Source: Ga0077527 sp945862135 | GTDB taxonomy: Bacteria > Pseudomonadota > Gammaproteobacteria > Burkholderiales > SG8-41 | Length of the DNA stretch: 64,000 nt | Direction of reading: 5' to 3' | Assembly: GCA_964203275.1 (NCBI GenBank) | Contig: CAXNMF010000001.1 | Span: 434,001-498,000, forward strand | Shown here: positions 27,006-35,527 of the stretch, piece after piece | Numbering within the stretch: the first letter of the stretch is position 1 | Layout: every line of letters begins with the position of its first letter | Program-made: the position numbers and the translations under genes | The notes under the pieces: model-generated | Told to the model about the DNA's origin: nothing | The model's database searches: none | The model's input: the letters and a program-made list of their open reading frames with translations, nothing else

Positions 27006-28058
27006 ATGCGAACGGCTATTTCCCGAACGTTGTGCTGGAGGGTCCTTGGCATAGGCTGCATGGTTGCCGGCAATCTCGCGCTGGCTCCGGCCGCAGCCAC
27101 GTCGCCGGACAGTACGGCTGTGCTGAGGCAATCCATTGCGATCCCGTCGGAAACGCCGTACGACCGCGCCCTCGATGCCATAGCCCTGCGCGAGTACAGC
27201 CAGTCACTGAACCTGTTGCGTATTGCATCGGCCGCCGGCGATGTGCGTGCTGACCTGCTGCTCGCTGACCAGCTGGAACGCGGACTGGGACTGCCGGCCA
27301 ATGCTGCGGAGGCGCGCCGCAGTTATGAGCGTGCCGCAGCTCGCGGCAGCAATGCTGCGCGCGCCGTACTCGCGGTGACGCAGATTCGTTCGGGTGGCGC
27401 TAAACCCGCTGCCGCGCAAGCGCAGGCGACCCTGAAATCGCTGGCCGAGCGTGGTGAGCCCGTCGCGCAACGCGAGTTGGGAGTGCTGTTGCTGGAGGGA
27501 CGGCTGTTACAGGGTGATATGGAGCAGGCGGTGGGCTGGCTGCACCGCGCCGCGCAGGCCGGCGATGCGCGGGCGCAAGCGGTGTATGGCGAGCTGTTTT
27601 TGCTCGGCAAAGGGGTCAATGTCCACGAACCGACCGCGATCGACTGGCTGAAGAAGGCCGCCCAAAAGGACGAACCGCTGGCGCAGTATCTGCTCGGTAA
27701 GGTGTTTCGCGACGGCCGCGCGGTCGAGCAGGACGTGATCGAAGGCGCTTACTGGCTGGATCTTGCCGCGACACAGGGCTGGACCGCGGCGCAATGGGCG
27801 CTGGCGCAACTGTATGGCAAGGGTGGCGCGCTGAGAACGGATCCGCAGCAATCGCGGCGCTGGCTGCTGGCAGCCGCCCGCGGCGGACACGCCGAAGCCC
27901 AGCTGCGTCTGGGCATCGCGCTGACCGAGCAGGGTAGTTCAGTACAGGACCGCGCGGAAGGTCAGCGTTGGCTGCAACAGGCCGCCCTCCAGGGGCAGAA
28001 GGAAGCCCAGCAATTTCTGAACGGCCTTGAGCCGCTCAATACCGGGAGTCGTAAATGA
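27006..28058 (+). CDS. Exported Sel1-repeat protein
   Basis: 350 residues with a signal peptide (ISRTLCWRVLGIGCMVAG... ending near AAATS) and about seven Sel1-type alpha/alpha repeats, e.g. AVGWLHRAAQAGDARAQAVYGELF, AIDWLKKAAQKDEPLAQYLLGKVF and AYWLDLAATQGWTAAQWALAQLY (given here as landmarks). Such solenoids bind protein partners. It lies between the Sco gene and an unknown exported protein and may be a periplasmic scaffold or maturation factor for the oxidase. The last codons overlap the next ATG (ATGA). Confidence 0.88.
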   Translation: MRTAISRTLCWRVLGIGCMVAGNLALAPAAATSPDSTAVLRQSIAIPSETPYDRALDAIALREYSQSLNLLRIASAAGDVRADLLLADQLERGLGLPANAAEARRSYERAAARGSNAARAVLAVTQIRSGGAKPAAAQAQATLKSLAERGEPVAQRELGVLLLEGRLLQGDMEQAVGWLHRAAQAGDARAQAVYGELFLLGKGVNVHEPTAIDWLKKAAQKDEPLAQYLLGKVFRDGRAVEQDVIEGAYWLDLAATQGWTAAQWALAQLYGKGGALRTDPQQSRRWLLAAARGGHAEAQLRLGIALTEQGSSVQDRAEGQRWLQQAALQGQKEAQQFLNGLEPLNTGSRK

Positions 28059-28732
28059 AGAGTTCAACAGTCTTGCGTGCGGTCCTGACGATCGCTTGCG
28101 TTTCCAGCTTTGCTTTGACTGTGCCCGCATCGGCCTCTGCACAGGCCTTGGAATTTGATCGCGTCCATAACGAATGTGTGCAGGTGCCTGGCCTCGAATT
28201 CGGTCCTGGCCGAGAGTGGTCTTTTTGCAGTCTTGAGCATGTTGCTTTTGTTTCGACTGTAGGACTCAGCGATTTTTATGCAACCCGTTATTGCCTGGGC
28301 AATAAAGCCGGCGTTTGCGAACGCCGGGCGCAGATCCTTTTTGCCAACCGCGCCTACCGTGCGGAAGCGACCATCGCCCATATCGACAGCGCGGACGGCG
28401 GTACTGAATTTCTGGACCCGGTCGCAGTGATTTCCGCGGATGGCAGTGAGCTGTTGGTGCTGAGCACGCGCAGTCTGGGCAAGGTGGAGCGGCGGTATTA
28501 CACCTGGCAGGCCCGGCGCTGGGTACCCATCGATGCCGGCAAGTGGATTGCCGAATATGCTCGGCAACTGCCGGCGGGACACCGCGTCTTGCAGGCTGGT
28601 GCGCCGGTGCCGGTGACGCTGGTGTCCACGGTGACGGTCAGCGGTCCTGGCCAGCAGAAGCAGGTCCGTGAAGTCCAGCTCGAAATGGTCGGCGGCGAAC
28701 TGCGCGTTGCTGGTTTGCGCGGAAAGCTCTGA
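28055..28732 (+). CDS. Hypothetical exported protein
   Basis: 225 residues. Signal peptide MKSSTVLRAVLTIACVSSFA ending ASAQA. The mature part has four Cys in two pairs (NECVQVPG, WSFCSLEH, TRYCLGNK, GVCERRAQ), which could form disulfides. No family recognised. It is coupled to the Sel1 gene by a 4-nt overlap and followed by a thioredoxin-like protein that could act on those disulfides. Confidence 0.78.
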   Translation: MKSSTVLRAVLTIACVSSFALTVPASASAQALEFDRVHNECVQVPGLEFGPGREWSFCSLEHVAFVSTVGLSDFYATRYCLGNKAGVCERRAQILFANRAYRAEATIAHIDSADGGTEFLDPVAVISADGSELLVLSTRSLGKVERRYYTWQARRWVPIDAGKWIAEYARQLPAGHRVLQAGAPVPVTLVSTVTVSGPGQQKQVREVQLEMVGGELRVAGLRGKL

Positions 28733-28738
28733 CCGGTC

Positions 28739-29275
28739 ATGCCGCGCTCTTCCGACAATCCCGGCATGCGTTTCTGGATGCATCTTCTGGGACTGGCGTT
28801 GATTGTGCTGGTGTTCTGGTCGGCGCCAAAGGCATTGGCTGCGATCGAGGCAAGGCCATGGAGCGGAGATACGCCTGTTCTGCGTTTCGATGCCGCTGAC
28901 GGCACACCCTTTGATCTGCGGTCATTGCGCGGCAAAGTGGTCGTGCTGAATTTCTGGGCGGCGTGGTGCGCGCCCTGTCGTGAGGAAATTCCGCATCTGC
29001 AGACGTGGGCTTCAGGACAGCGCGGTGTGCAGGTAGTGCTGGTCAATATCGGCGACAAGCCGCAGGTGATGCGCGAGTGGTTGCAGCGTACCGGCGTCAC
29101 GCTGAAGGCGCTGCGCGATCCGGAGTCCCGTGCGTTGGCAGAACTCGGATTGCGGCAACTGCCGGCGACGTTGATCATCGATGCAGAAGGGCGCATCCGC
29201 TGGAAGTTGATCGGCAAGGTCGATGAGCAGGCGGAGCCGGTGCGCAGCAAGGCACTGGCACTGATAAAACAGTAA
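28739..29275 (+). CDS. TlpA/ResA-like thioredoxin, membrane-anchored
   Basis: 178 residues: a single N-terminal hydrophobic helix (HLLGLALIVLVFWSAP) and a periplasmic thioredoxin domain with WCAPC (C77, C80) in LNFWAAWCAPCREEIP, plus the cis-Pro segment LPATLIIDAEGRI. TlpA-type proteins reduce disulfides, including those of Sco and copper-site proteins. Placed six bases after the cysteine-rich unknown protein and in the same unit as mco and sco, it probably keeps copper-delivery cysteines reduced. Confidence 0.92.
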   Translation: MPRSSDNPGMRFWMHLLGLALIVLVFWSAPKALAAIEARPWSGDTPVLRFDAADGTPFDLRSLRGKVVVLNFWAAWCAPCREEIPHLQTWASGQRGVQVVLVNIGDKPQVMREWLQRTGVTLKALRDPESRALAELGLRQLPATLIIDAEGRIRWKLIGKVDEQAEPVRSKALALIKQ

Positions 29276-29369
29276 AAAAACACCAAACCCGATTGTGAAC
29301 AGAAAGTAAATCAAACAGCAAACCAAACGGGCGCCGGATAGACAGGCGCCTTCAACTCTGGAGAGTGCA

Positions 29370-29660
29370 ATGAAGATGCGTGCGATGTGGATGTTGGTGT
29401 GCGGCCTGGCGGCAGCACCGGTGTGGGCCGTCACCGATTCAGGCGAAGGCGAAATCCGCAAGGTCAATGCTGAAGAGCGTCAGGTGATCCTGCGTCATGG
29501 TGACTGGAAGGGCGGCAACATGGCAGCAATGACGATGTCGATTGCCGTTTCTCCCGCCATTAATCTCAATGAGGTTCGCCGCGGTGACCGAGTTGCATTT
29601 GATGTGAAGAAAGAATCCGGTCAGTGGGTGGTGACGCGTCTTCAGCCGATCACGCGCTGA
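29370..29660 (+). CDS. CusF-like periplasmic copper-binding protein
   Basis: 96 residues with a signal peptide (MKMRAMWMLVCGLAAAP...VWA) and a small OB-fold. The pattern EIRKVNAEERQVILRHGDW, then GGNMAAMTMSIAV, matches the CusF copper-binding family, where His, Trp and two Met (here H, and Met in MTM) hold Cu(I). Start supported by GGAGAG before ATG. Last gene of MCO locus 1, ahead of a strong terminator. It may hand copper to Sco or the oxidase or buffer excess. Confidence 0.85.
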   Translation: MKMRAMWMLVCGLAAAPVWAVTDSGEGEIRKVNAEERQVILRHGDWKGGNMAAMTMSIAVSPAINLNEVRRGDRVAFDVKKESGQWVVTRLQPITR

Positions 29661-29710
29661 GCTCAGGCTGTCGTACGGCGCGCCTGCAAGGGTTACGCCG
29701 GCATCAATGG

Positions 29711-29748
29711 ATCCAGTACTGCCAGGCAGTACTGGATTTTTCATTTTT
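29711..29748 (+). terminator. Rho-independent terminator of MCO locus 1
   Basis: ATCCAGTACTGCC and its complement GGCAGTACTGGAT form a 13-bp stem, followed by a broken T-tract TTTTTCATTTTT. Separates the copper locus from the Fap-like operon. Confidence 0.93.
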
Positions 29749-29855
29749 GACTGATATTTTTTCCTCGAGTGATCAAAAACGGGTCTTCGCAGTCTTTATT
29801 AAATCATTGTTTTTATTGACATATTTAATATAGACCCAGTTTTGGCCCATAAAGT

Positions 29856-29883
29856 TTGACAATAACGAAAAAATTGATAAACT
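29856..29883 (+). promoter_or_regulatory. Promoter of Fap-like operon with 9-bp-period repeat in the spacer
   Basis: TTGACA (29856-29861), 16-bp spacer, TAAACT (29878-29883). The minus strand of 29866-29879 reads TATCA-ATTT-TTTCG. The -10 box ends only 7 nt before the ATG at 29891 and no Shine-Dalgarno is present, so the mRNA may be leaderless. Confidence 0.55.
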
Positions 29884-29890
29884 GCGCAGC

Positions 29891-30307
29891 ATGTTTATCG
29901 AAAATATCGTTATTGCAGATATCGCCCGAGGCGCTCGTCGGCTGCTGCCCGCGCTTGCCGTACTGGCATTCCCGGCGCACGCCCAGGATCTGAATATTGC
30001 GCGCATCAGCGATGACGCGTTTGCCGGCGCCCACGGCGTCATCGCGGTGAATCAATCAGCCGGCAGCCACAACGCGCAGAGCAACTCGGTCGCCATCGCC
30101 GTGGGGCCGTCTGCGCTCGGCAGCGACGCCCTGCTCAACGTGCAACGCCCCGGCGCCTCCGCTCGAGTCGCCGGCCCCGTATCCCGTAACGTCGCCGAGT
30201 TGTCGGGCGGCGCATTCCGTTCTGCATCGGGCATCGTGCAGATCAACCAGATCGCCGGAAGCGGCAACGTCGTGCATAACGCCGTCTCTGTGCGTCTGCT
30301 TCCCTGA
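29891..30307 (+). CDS. Small Fap-repeat protein, candidate minor amyloid subunit
   Basis: 138 residues with a signal peptide ending FPAHAQ and two copies of an amyloid-type repeat: one with AFAGAHGVIAVNQSAGSHN, the other with AFRSASGIVQINQIAGSGN. The pattern (A/S)F-x4-G-x-(I/V)-x-(V/I)-N-x3-G-x-x-N is that of FapB/FapC repeats. First gene of the operon, so it may be the nucleator or a small FapA/B-type protein. It has no Shine-Dalgarno and may be translated from a leaderless message. Confidence 0.78.
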   Translation: MFIENIVIADIARGARRLLPALAVLAFPAHAQDLNIARISDDAFAGAHGVIAVNQSAGSHNAQSNSVAIAVGPSALGSDALLNVQRPGASARVAGPVSRNVAELSGGAFRSASGIVQINQIAGSGNVVHNAVSVRLLP

Positions 30308-30354
30308 AGTTGAAGTTCAAACCCCAGTTGTTCAATAACCACCAAGGAGTTCAC

Positions 30355-31269
30355 ATGCGCCACCTCCGTATCAGCCTGATCGCCGCCGCCATTAGCACGG
30401 CCTTTGCGCTGCCCGCGGCTGCCCAGGAATGGGCCGGCAGCGGATCGACAACGACCGATACCCGCGTCACCGATACCAGTGTTTCGGTGTCGGACACGGC
30501 GTACACCGATCGCATGTCGATCAACACCATCGATCGCAGCACGACCCAGGTCCGTTCGACCACCACCAGCAACACTTTCTCGGCGGCTGGCAGTCTGGTC
30601 ACCGACTCGCGTTCGGAAACCCTGCTCGACGCAAAACAGATGAGCTATCTCAACATGGGCACCAACACCGGTCTCGTCAACGATGCAGCGATTGCCGGCA
30701 GCGCGTTCTCGAATGCCCGCGGCAATATCGGAGTCAATATTACTTCGGGTGACGGTAACCAGCAGATCAATTCCGCCGCACTCGCGCAGGTTGATGACAT
30801 GATGTTTGTGTTCGGCACCTCGTCGGCTGACGTGGTCAGCTATCAGGATTCAGCGCAAAACGACGTGCGCAACATCGGCGTCAACAACAGTTCGCAGATC
30901 GGCGGCAGCGCCTTCTCCGGCGCGGTCGGCAATATCGCAGTCAGCGTGTCTGCTGGTTCCAACAACCAGCAGAAGAACTCGGTGTCGATGGCGGTCAGCA
31001 ACAACGGTCTTGCCGATGCCAACGTCGCCGCGGTACAGAAATCCAACCGCAATGTCGCCAGCTATGACCCGCGTACCGAGTATGACGACTTCACCGGCTC
31101 GCAGGTGGTTCGCGACTTCAATGCAAACAAGAGCACGATCAACGGTGCGGCGTTTGCCGGCGCGGCCGGCAATATCGGCGTCAACATGGCATCGGGCACC
31201 GGCAACCAGCAACTGAACGGGCTGTCGCTCTCGATTTCCTCGAGTGCGGCCCGCGCCCAGCAATACTAA
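30355..31269 (+). CDS. Fap-type functional amyloid subunit
   Basis: 304 residues. AAGGAG six bases before ATG 30355 fixes the start. Signal peptide MRHLRISLIAAAISTAFALP ends AAAQ. After a Ser/Thr/Asp-rich N-terminal half come three imperfect ~35-residue repeats: SAFSNARGNIGVNITSGDGN, SAFSGAVGNIAVSVSAGSNN and AAFAGAAGNIGVNMASGTGN, each followed by QQxN. Repeats are joined by linkers of about 50-60 residues. This is the FapC/FapB layout: secreted, then assembled into beta-sheet fibrils on the cell surface. No C-terminal CXXC as in Pseudomonas FapC was seen. Confidence 0.85.
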   Translation: MRHLRISLIAAAISTAFALPAAAQEWAGSGSTTTDTRVTDTSVSVSDTAYTDRMSINTIDRSTTQVRSTTTSNTFSAAGSLVTDSRSETLLDAKQMSYLNMGTNTGLVNDAAIAGSAFSNARGNIGVNITSGDGNQQINSAALAQVDDMMFVFGTSSADVVSYQDSAQNDVRNIGVNNSSQIGGSAFSGAVGNIAVSVSAGSNNQQKNSVSMAVSNNGLADANVAAVQKSNRNVASYDPRTEYDDFTGSQVVRDFNANKSTINGAAFAGAAGNIGVNMASGTGNQQLNGLSLSISSSAARAQQY

Positions 31270-31279
31270 GGCGGGAATT

Positions 31280-31993
31280 GTGACGGCCGGCAAGATCATG
31301 CGCGGAATTTTGGGCGCTGCCTTGTGTGCAGTGGTACTGGCTTATGCCGGTGCCGCTGCGGCCGCCAATGTCGGTCTGCATCATGTGTTTCCGGATGCGC
31401 CGGCTTCGATCAAGCGCGTGGCCAGCCTGAAAGAGCTGCGTAACGCTAATGTGATTTTTCAAACGCAGGACTTCAGCTGCGGCGCGGCGGCGCTGGCAAC
31501 GCTACTGCGTTTCGGTTACGGCTTCGATCTGGATGAGGAAAAAGTCATTCGCGGCATGCTGATGACCGCCGACTCCGGTGTGGTTGCCCGCGAGGGTTTT
31601 TCCATGCTCGATATGAAGCGTTACGCCGAAACTCTTGGGCTGCGCGCGCGCGGTTTCCAGGCCAGTGTGGATGATCTGCAAAAACTGCGTGTGCCGGTGC
31701 TGGCTTTGCTCGACATCGACGGCTACGCCCATTTTGTGCTGGTGCGCGGCATCAAGGACGGGCTGGTGCGCCTGCTTGATCCGGCTGCCGGTGCACGTAC
31801 GATTCCGCTGCAGCGCTTCCGGGAAAGCTGGAACGGCGTAGTGCTGGCGGTGATCGGTGCGAATTATCAGCATCAGGGTCCGCTGGCGCGTGATGACGCC
31901 TGGCATTCGCTGAAACCACAGACGGCCGCGCAACTGCGCGGCCTGCCGGACGCGGCCCATCAGTTTGAATTACCCAGCGGAAGGCTGTTCTGA
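31280..31993 (+). CDS. fapD: FapD-like C39-family cysteine peptidase
   Basis: 237 residues, GTG start 10 nt after the amyloid stop with GGCGGG upstream. A signal segment is followed by a papain-like C39 fold: TQDFSCGAAALATLL (Cys67), YAHFVLVRGI (His151), LLDPAAG (Asp167). FapD is the periplasmic C39 peptidase of Fap operons, thought to process or stabilise the export system. All three active residues are present. Confidence 0.87.
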   Translation: MTAGKIMRGILGAALCAVVLAYAGAAAAANVGLHHVFPDAPASIKRVASLKELRNANVIFQTQDFSCGAAALATLLRFGYGFDLDEEKVIRGMLMTADSGVVAREGFSMLDMKRYAETLGLRARGFQASVDDLQKLRVPVLALLDIDGYAHFVLVRGIKDGLVRLLDPAAGARTIPLQRFRESWNGVVLAVIGANYQHQGPLARDDAWHSLKPQTAAQLRGLPDAAHQFELPSGRLF

Positions 31994-31995
31994 TC

Positions 31996-32664
31996 ATGCG
32001 CCGTTTATTCGTTCTCCTGATTTTGGGCTGCGCCCTGCTGGAAGAAGCGCAGGCGCAAACCATCCGTCCCGTCGATGACGCGCTGCTGGCCGCGCAGCGT
32101 GGCCGGTATGTAGCCGATGGAAAAATCATCGGTTTTGGCCTGCAAATGGCGACCCGATGGCAGGCTACGGACGGTATTGCCCGTCAGGCGGAAGTGTCAG
32201 TGGCGGCTGATCTGCGCGCCGGCAAAGTCAGCATCACGACCGCCGCAGCGGATCAATCTGGACAGGGCGCTGGCAGTTCCCGGCCGGCAGGCCCCGGTGT
32301 TTCCGGAGCCTTGCAGTCAGCCCAGGTCGCGGGCTACGGCAACAGCGTGGGAAACTCCCTCGACGTTCAGGTGTCACGTGACCGCATTGCCATTGAACCA
32401 GGCACCTCGGTGGCCTCGGCACGCAGCGGCGGAGCCATGGCGGATGTCGGCAGTCAGGGGATCACGGTTCGCGTCGATGCAGGCCCGGCAGGATTTGCTG
32501 AACAGCGCCTGGGAGGCGTGAGCGGCATCACCCAACGCGCCACGGTAATGACCGATGGCGTTGTCCTGCAAAACAATGCGCGCCTGACGGTGCATATGGC
32601 GCCGGGTGCTTCGGCTATGAACCCGGCTCTTCAGACCCTGCGTACGCTTGTGGGTCCGCGATGA
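31996..32664 (+). CDS. Exported protein in FapE position
   Basis: 222 residues with a signal peptide MRRLFVLLILGCALLEEAQA. The N-terminal half has DGKIIGFGLQMATRWQ; the middle is Gly/Ala/Ser-rich and holds GALQSAQVAGYGNSVGNSLDVQ, which faintly recalls the amyloid repeats. In Pseudomonas the gene between fapD and fapF is fapE, a minor extracellular component. I assign it by position and character, not by a recognised domain. Its end overlaps fapF by 4 nt. Confidence 0.6.
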   Translation: MRRLFVLLILGCALLEEAQAQTIRPVDDALLAAQRGRYVADGKIIGFGLQMATRWQATDGIARQAEVSVAADLRAGKVSITTAAADQSGQGAGSSRPAGPGVSGALQSAQVAGYGNSVGNSLDVQVSRDRIAIEPGTSVASARSGGAMADVGSQGITVRVDAGPAGFAEQRLGGVSGITQRATVMTDGVVLQNNARLTVHMAPGASAMNPALQTLRTLVGPR

Positions 32665-34145
32665 ATCCGAATGCATTCAAGCCGGGCGCGATAGCGCTGG
32701 CGGTCAGTGCAAGCCTTATCGGTTCAATGGCTTGTGCTGCGGCCGATGATGAGAGTAACGCAGGGCGTTCCCGTAAATCTGCAGTCAAAAAGTCCTTGAA
32801 TGAAGCCCGTAATGACGGCATTAATCTGCGGATGGCACGATCGCTGGCGCTGGACATGACGGGCGTCAAGGGCAGTGCACCGACGATCATCGCAGTCGGG
32901 CCGGCCGCCGAAAGCGGAGCGGTGGACGAAGATATCCGCCGTTTGCGTCAGCACATTGAAATCCAGGAAAAACTGCTCGCCTCTCGACAAGGTAACAATC
33001 CGGACCTGCGCATGATTACCGAGCATCTGGAGATGCAACGCCAGATCCTGTCCAAGTTCGAACGGCGGCTGAGTGAAATTGAACAAAAGGGATCGACCTA
33101 TCCTGCAGACCGGCCGCTGGTCTCCGGCATTACGGTTGCGCCCGGTTCGGGCGGGCGGCTGACGGCGAATCCGGCGCCAGAAGCGGCAGCAGCGCGCTCC
33201 GAGGTTGAATCACGGCTCGCATCGGAACCGGTAAGAGAGGCCAGCCCTTACAGCTTTGATGTCGGTTTCAGCTATGCGCGAACCGACCGCCGCCAGCTGG
33301 CGCTCAACGGCTTCCTCGCATTGGACGCCATTTTTCTCGGCAATATCAGTGTCGATAATATCAAGTCTGATGTGATGACTGCGGATGTCGGCCTGCGTTA
33401 CCGGCCCAGCAGCCGCTGGCAGTTTGACGTACAAATGCCGCTGGTCTATCGCAGCACTGTTTATCAGTCGGGAGGAGGCAACAATAATGCCGCACAGGTA
33501 GCAGAAGCTTCAGTCAATAATTTTGATGTCGGTGACCTGTCTGCCGGCATCAGTTATCAGGCGTTTACCGAGCAGGGCTCCCGTCCTGACGTTTACATCA
33601 ATGCCCGTATCAAGGGGCCGACTGGTTCCCATCCGTATGGCGTCAAGCTGCAACCGGTGCCTGGCTCTGGCGGCAATCTGACTGCACCCGATACCTTGCC
33701 CAGCGGCAATGGACTTTGGGGTGCAACCGTCGGTGTGTCAGCGGTAAAAACACTGAGCCCTGCGACGCTGTTTGGTTCCTTTGCCTACAACTACAACCAA
33801 GCGCGTCATTTCAGCGATATCAGCTCCACGCCAGGTACAGTTTCACCGGGTTCGGTCAAGCTGGGCGATTCGATCGGCTGGTCGCTGGGCTCGGCTTTTG
33901 CATTGAATGAACGGTTCAGCCTCAGCACCAGTTTCAGCCAGAAATTGCAGGCGCAATCCAAAACCCGGCTCGACGGCGGGGTCTGGCAGAACATTGTAGG
34001 CAGCGAGGGGAATGCCGGAACACTGTCGCTCGGAGCCGCCTACGCGCTTAGCGGTACGGAAGCCATTTCCGGGAGCATCGGCGTCGGCCTGACGCCGGAT
34101 GCGCCGAACTTCACGGTAGGCTTGCGCTTCTCGCGCAGCTTGTGA
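32661..34145 (+). CDS. fapF: FapF-like outer-membrane amyloid exporter
   Basis: 494 residues: signal peptide (IALAVSASLIGSMACAA), an N-terminal coiled coil of about residues 85-140 (EDIRRLRQHIEIQEKLLASR, LEMQRQILSKFERRLSEIE), a Ser/Pro linker, then a C-terminal ~300-residue beta-barrel with alternating strands (YSFDVGFSYARTD, FTVGLRFSRSL). FapF is a trimeric pore whose helical plug gates amyloid export; the coiled coil plus barrel reproduces that plan. Last gene of the operon, convergent with the T2SS cluster. Confidence 0.88.
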   Translation: MNPNAFKPGAIALAVSASLIGSMACAAADDESNAGRSRKSAVKKSLNEARNDGINLRMARSLALDMTGVKGSAPTIIAVGPAAESGAVDEDIRRLRQHIEIQEKLLASRQGNNPDLRMITEHLEMQRQILSKFERRLSEIEQKGSTYPADRPLVSGITVAPGSGGRLTANPAPEAAAARSEVESRLASEPVREASPYSFDVGFSYARTDRRQLALNGFLALDAIFLGNISVDNIKSDVMTADVGLRYRPSSRWQFDVQMPLVYRSTVYQSGGGNNNAAQVAEASVNNFDVGDLSAGISYQAFTEQGSRPDVYINARIKGPTGSHPYGVKLQPVPGSGGNLTAPDTLPSGNGLWGATVGVSAVKTLSPATLFGSFAYNYNQARHFSDISSTPGTVSPGSVKLGDSIGWSLGSAFALNERFSLSTSFSQKLQAQSKTRLDGGVWQNIVGSEGNAGTLSLGAAYALSGTEAISGSIGVGLTPDAPNFTVGLRFSRSL

Positions 34146-34185
34146 TGAACCTGTGCGATTCGGACGGCTCGAGGCAACAATTATT

Positions 34186-34683
34186 TCAGGGCGCTGCTTT
34201 TCCGCTGAGGCCCGCCGGATCGTAAGCAAACAGCCATTCGCGGTAGCTGGTCGCCTTGCCGAATGACTCGAGCTCTTTGGGCAGGCCGTGTTTTTTGCGC
34301 GGTTCGCCGGCCGCTTTGCTGTAGACGCCGAGAATGCCGCCGCCGGGGGAGCGCACCACACCCCAGTCCGTAGTGCCGGTCATCGGATCGATGTAGACGC
34401 GGCGCAGATAGCGCTTCGGCACCAGTTGCCCTTTCGGATCGGTCAGTTCTTCCAGAGTACGCGGGTAACGGTCGGGCTTGTCCTGGTTGTCCATGTAGTA
34501 CTCGAGAAGCGCCTTGCGGAACTGCAGTCCGATCCAGATCAGGTCCGCCTCACGTGAGCGCGTGGTCAGGCTGCTTTCCATGCGAACAGCCAGCAGCGAG
34601 GACACGGCAAAAAAGGCAACCAACAGCAGGGTCCAGACATAAGCAAAACCATGCTGTTGCGCCATTGAAGTTCGCGTCACCAT
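34186..34683 (-). CDS. Atypical minor pseudopilin
   Basis: 165 residues. QQHGFAYVWTLLLVAFF resembles a prepilin signal with cleavage at G/F, but Glu at +5 is replaced by Trp, as in GspK-type tip pseudopilins that lack it. The globular part keeps the GspG-like pattern RYPRTLEELTDP, KRYLRRVYIDPMTG and WGVVRSPGGGILGVYS. Last gene of the T2SS operon; its start overlaps the preceding pseudopilin. Probably part of the pseudopilus tip. Confidence 0.83.
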   Translation of the reverse strand: MVTRTSMAQQHGFAYVWTLLLVAFFAVSSLLAVRMESSLTTRSREADLIWIGLQFRKALLEYYMDNQDKPDRYPRTLEELTDPKGQLVPKRYLRRVYIDPMTGTTDWGVVRSPGGGILGVYSKAAGEPRKKHGLPKELESFGKATSYREWLFAYDPAGLSGKAAP

Positions 34684-35057
34684 GATGCGTAATCGCTGCC
34701 GGCGGTACTTTTACCCTCGGCACCGCTGCGGATATCGGCTACACCGCCCTGGTCCGCGCTCTTTGGCGCCACGATGACCCAGCTGCGATCGCTGTCGGTC
34801 AGCGGATCGACCGGTATCGCGCGCAGGTAGCGCTTTTCGACCAGATCCTGCAGCTGAGCTGGGTAGCGTCCATTATCGGAATAATATTTGTCAATCGAAT
34901 CGCGCATCACCGCGAGGTTGGCGCGCAGGCTGGCTTCCCGCGCCTTGTCAACGCTGTGGAAATAGCGTGGTGCTGCGATACTGACCAGTAGCGCGATGAT
35001 GGCCATCACTACCAGAAGTTCAACCAGCGTGAAGCCGGATTGATTTTTACCACTCAC
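34677..35057 (-). CDS. GspG-like pseudopilin
   Basis: 126 residues with a textbook prepilin N-terminus: short basic leader, cleavage in SG/FTLVELLVVMAIIALL, Glu at +5. The body shows NGRYPAQLQDLVEKRYLR and IPVDPLTDSDRSWVIV. GTG start with GGAG ten bases upstream. Third-from-last step of the T2SS operon, between two other small pseudopilins. Confidence 0.9.
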   Translation of the reverse strand: MSGKNQSGFTLVELLVVMAIIALLVSIAAPRYFHSVDKAREASLRANLAVMRDSIDKYYSDNGRYPAQLQDLVEKRYLRAIPVDPLTDSDRSWVIVAPKSADQGGVADIRSGAEGKSTAGSDYASW

Positions 35058-35527
35058 GATAAGCTACTCCGTTCAGTCCCATGGCCGTGGAGCGCGAGTA
35101 AACGTCGAATACGTCCTTGCCCTCGCTGGGTGAGCTCGGCGGGCTGCGCGTAACTGCGCTTGCCCCAGGTCGCCGCAGGTTCCCTTGCAGGGTCGTTGTC
35201 GAAGGGATCCCGCGGGATGCGCCGAAGAAAATAAATCATTCCTCCCTCGGGATTACTTGCGTCCTGAACGCCGCTGGCGAGACTCTCTAGGGTTTTCGGA
35301 TAGCCAGAGTCGCCTGCTTCCCGTGTAATGCGCCCCTCTTCGGCCGCTTTGTGGTGGGCGTCCAGCGCGCTGCGGATCTCGCGCAATGCCGAGCGCAGCT
35401 CCGCCTCCTTGTGCCTTTGCATCATCAGCTCGGCATAAGGCATTCCAATGCTGGCAATCAGTGCAACGCAGGCGAGTGAAATCATCAGCTCAATCAGCGT
35501 GAAACCTCTTACGGGGCGCGGCATCAT
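35047..35527 (-). pseudogene. GspG-like pseudopilin with apparent frameshift near its end
   Basis: The intact frame gives 157 residues (35054-35527) with RGFTLIELMISLACVALI (Glu at +5) and YFLRRIPRDPFDND, but after WGKRSYA the sequence turns to unlike QPAELTQRGQGR. One base fewer near 35145-35150 gives SPPSSPSEGKDVFDVYSRST then AMGLNGVAYREW and a stop at 35047-35049. DVFDVYS...GLNG is the conserved pseudopilin C-terminus, and the new end overlaps the next GTG, as expected in this tight operon. Either an assembly error or a mutation; without the end the protein would probably misfold. Confidence 0.78.

Noticed and set aside
29816..29844. TTGACA at 29816 as the Fap operon promoter
   Set aside because: No acceptable -10 box at 16-18 bp; the TTGACA at 29856 pairs better.
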